NCBI RefSeq assembly: GCF_014838715.1
Contig: NZ_CP061947.1
Location: forward strand, 1,922,001-1,986,000
Reading direction: 5' to 3'
DNA from: Algoriphagus sp. Y33
GTDB lineage: Bacteria; Bacteroidota; Bacteroidia; Cytophagales; Cyclobacteriaceae
DNA: 64,000 nucleotides
Shown here in pieces: positions 62,949 to 64,000 of this stretch. The notes beneath the pieces were generated by a model. It was not told the DNA's origin and ran no database searches. It worked only from the letters and a program-made list of their open reading frames with translations. Position numbers and translations under genes: made by a program. Numbering within the stretch: position 1 is the stretch's first letter; each line of letters begins with the position of its first letter.

Positions 62949-64000
62949 TTAATCAAGTAAGTACTTTAGATAGTCTACGTTATAATCTTGAGGCAACTCA
63001 TACCCGTTAATAAACAAGGTTGGTGTATAAGAAATGTTTTCCTTAACACACCATTCCTCCATAGCCATCACTTTTTCCTCCTGTTGTATCAGTTCACCGT
63101 TCATTGGATATTTGGCAGCAAATGCACTATATTCTTTCTTTTCTGCTCCATACCAGTCATCCAAAGCTTGGTGCGTAAGTTTTGAATCACCTTTACCTTT
63201 TATTGCCAATAAATGCCGAACAGTCTTTTCCTTTTTCTCATCCCCGTTACCCGGTGTAAAAAGAATCTGAAGATCTATATTCCCCTTTGTAAAAAGGTTT
63301 TCCAATACTGGATGTACTTGGGCACATGGGGCGCAATAAGGATTGCATACTTTTATGACTTGGTGTTTCGCATTTTCTCCTTTCATCAATATTCCAAGCC
63401 CATGAGGATCATTCTTGATCTTTCTGGACCGCAAAAGAGACAATTCAAATAACTCCTTGTTGCTTTTAAGTTTAGCCATTTCTCTATTGGTGCTATAGAT
63501 CTTATCCTGTAGACCAAGTAGGGGTTTGATCAGAATCCCTACTAAGATTATTCCAGAGAATAAAAACAGAAAGAAACCGACTACAGACACATCAATTCCG
63601 CCTGACCAAAATAGTCCTCCAGATACAGCCAGAACTTCTAATATTAACACTCCCTGAATCAGCAAACAGAAACTACACCATTTCTTGATTACAAGTGACT
63701 GATAATAAAAAGAGTAGATCACCAACGGGAGGGTCGCTACACTTATCCAGGCAAGAAATGTAATGGATGAGAATGCTGATCCTACAAGCAAAACCGTCCC
63801 TGTAAAAAAGTATGCGAATGCCAGCAGACTTGGGTTGATTCTTCCTTCCAGCCATTGGAAAGCTTTTGAATTCAGAACCTTATTACAATCTACCTGCTTA
63901 CCTCCCAAGCAGAACTTTTGAAGGGTAGGATTATCATTGTCCTGCTGGTACCATAGTAGGACAGCCGAAATGGACAATCCCAATAGTTTAAGAACAAAAT
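62949..64000 (-). CDS. VKOR-thioredoxin fusion, copy 2 (N-terminal part outside window)
   Basis: The frame runs open off the right edge; FVLKLLGLSIS at the edge matches copy 1, so it is a truncated view and not a broken gene. Visible are the VKOR cysteines (FCLGGKQVDC), the CxxC KKWCSFC, and a thioredoxin domain VCNPYCAPCAQVHP, with the same C-terminal FINGYELP block. Strongly similar to copy 1 throughout. It is followed by the RNA element and precursor 2. Confidence 0.9.
   Translation of the reverse strand, partial: FVLKLLGLSISAVLLWYQQDNDNPTLQKFCLGGKQVDCNKVLNSKAFQWLEGRINPSLLAFAYFFTGTVLLVGSAFSSITFLAWISVATLPLVIYSFYYQSLVIKKWCSFCLLIQGVLILEVLAVSGGLFWSGGIDVSVVGFFLFLFSGIILVGILIKPLLGLQDKIYSTNREMAKLKSNKELFELSLLRSRKIKNDPHGLGILMKGENAKHQVIKVCNPYCAPCAQVHPVLENLFTKGNIDLQILFTPGNGDEKKEKTVRHLLAIKGKGDSKLTHQALDDWYGAEKKEYSAFAAKYPMNGELIQQEEKVMAMEEWCVKENISYTPTLFINGYELPQDYNVDYLKYLLD

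Noticed and set aside
63100..64000. Possible truncation of the second VKOR fusion
   Set aside because: The reading frame continues past the edge with residues matching copy 1; it is cut by the window, not broken.

Overview
The window looks like a chromosomal segment of a Bacteroidota bacterium, most likely a Cytophagales/Cyclobacteriaceae member close to Algoriphagus. The evidence is an ArgF'-type (N-acyl-ornithine) carbamoyltransferase in one arginine operon, a GldC gliding protein, TonB receptors with a carboxypeptidase-like N-terminal domain, DUF3098 next to ftsX and uppP, TAnnTTTG-type -7 promoter elements and weak Shine-Dalgarno sites. No rRNA, CRISPR array, prophage or intact transposase is visible.

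Layout: 1-3.2 kb holds the 3' end of a TonB receptor, dps, a FrnE/DsbA-like oxidoreductase and a 51-codon zinc-ribbon membrane protein. Then comes a mostly empty 0.9 kb. 4.1-12.8 kb is an arginine operon (GNAT acyltransferase, argG, argC, argD, argF', argB, argE, argH), interrupted by copies of a dispersed intergenic repeat. 12.9-15.1 kb is a SulP anion transporter overlapping a beta-carbonic anhydrase. 15.2-17.8 kb is a SAM riboswitch followed by metY-metX. 18-24.2 kb carries housekeeping genes (DUF2147, ftsX, DUF3098, uppP, truB, ribF, scoAB, gldC). 24.5-28.9 kb is a TonB receptor with an SGNH lipoprotein. 29-33.4 kb (minus strand) is a propeller/HEAT/cytochrome c lipoprotein with a PIG-L deacetylase. 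Two identical tandem tRNA-Glu genes and gapA follow. 34.9-39.4 kb is an arsenosugar-type locus (peroxidase-like protein, ArsS radical SAM, two glycosyltransferases, two accessory genes). 39.6-46 kb has a 1-Cys peroxiredoxin, DUF1330 and a TetR-ABC-HlyD-TolC export operon whose ABC protein has lost several catalytic motifs. 46.4-51.6 kb has a BCCT transporter, small Bacteroidota genes and a SerB-SerA fusion.

The most interesting part is 51.8-64.0 kb, nearly all on the minus strand. It is a secreted-peptide locus with two double-glycine-leader precursors (cores with 4 and 8 cysteines), each directly downstream of a membrane VKOR-thioredoxin fusion carrying a degenerate C39-like N-terminal domain. 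It also has a C39-peptidase ABC exporter, an HlyD adaptor, a LanC-like protein without recognisable zinc ligands, a galactosyltransferase-like enzyme, a TlpA-like thioredoxin, a propeller lipoprotein and a divergent XRE regulator. The combination of GG-leader, peptidase exporter, disulfide-forming enzymes and glycosyltransferase resembles the logic of glycocin loci such as sublancin, built from Bacteroidota parts. Upstream of both precursor start codons lies a 51-nt element that folds by eye into a hairpin plus an H-type pseudoknot. All stem and loop lengths are the same in both copies and base changes are paired, so it is a candidate undescribed RNA element.

All family assignments come from reading the sequence and recalled family knowledge; no database search was run.
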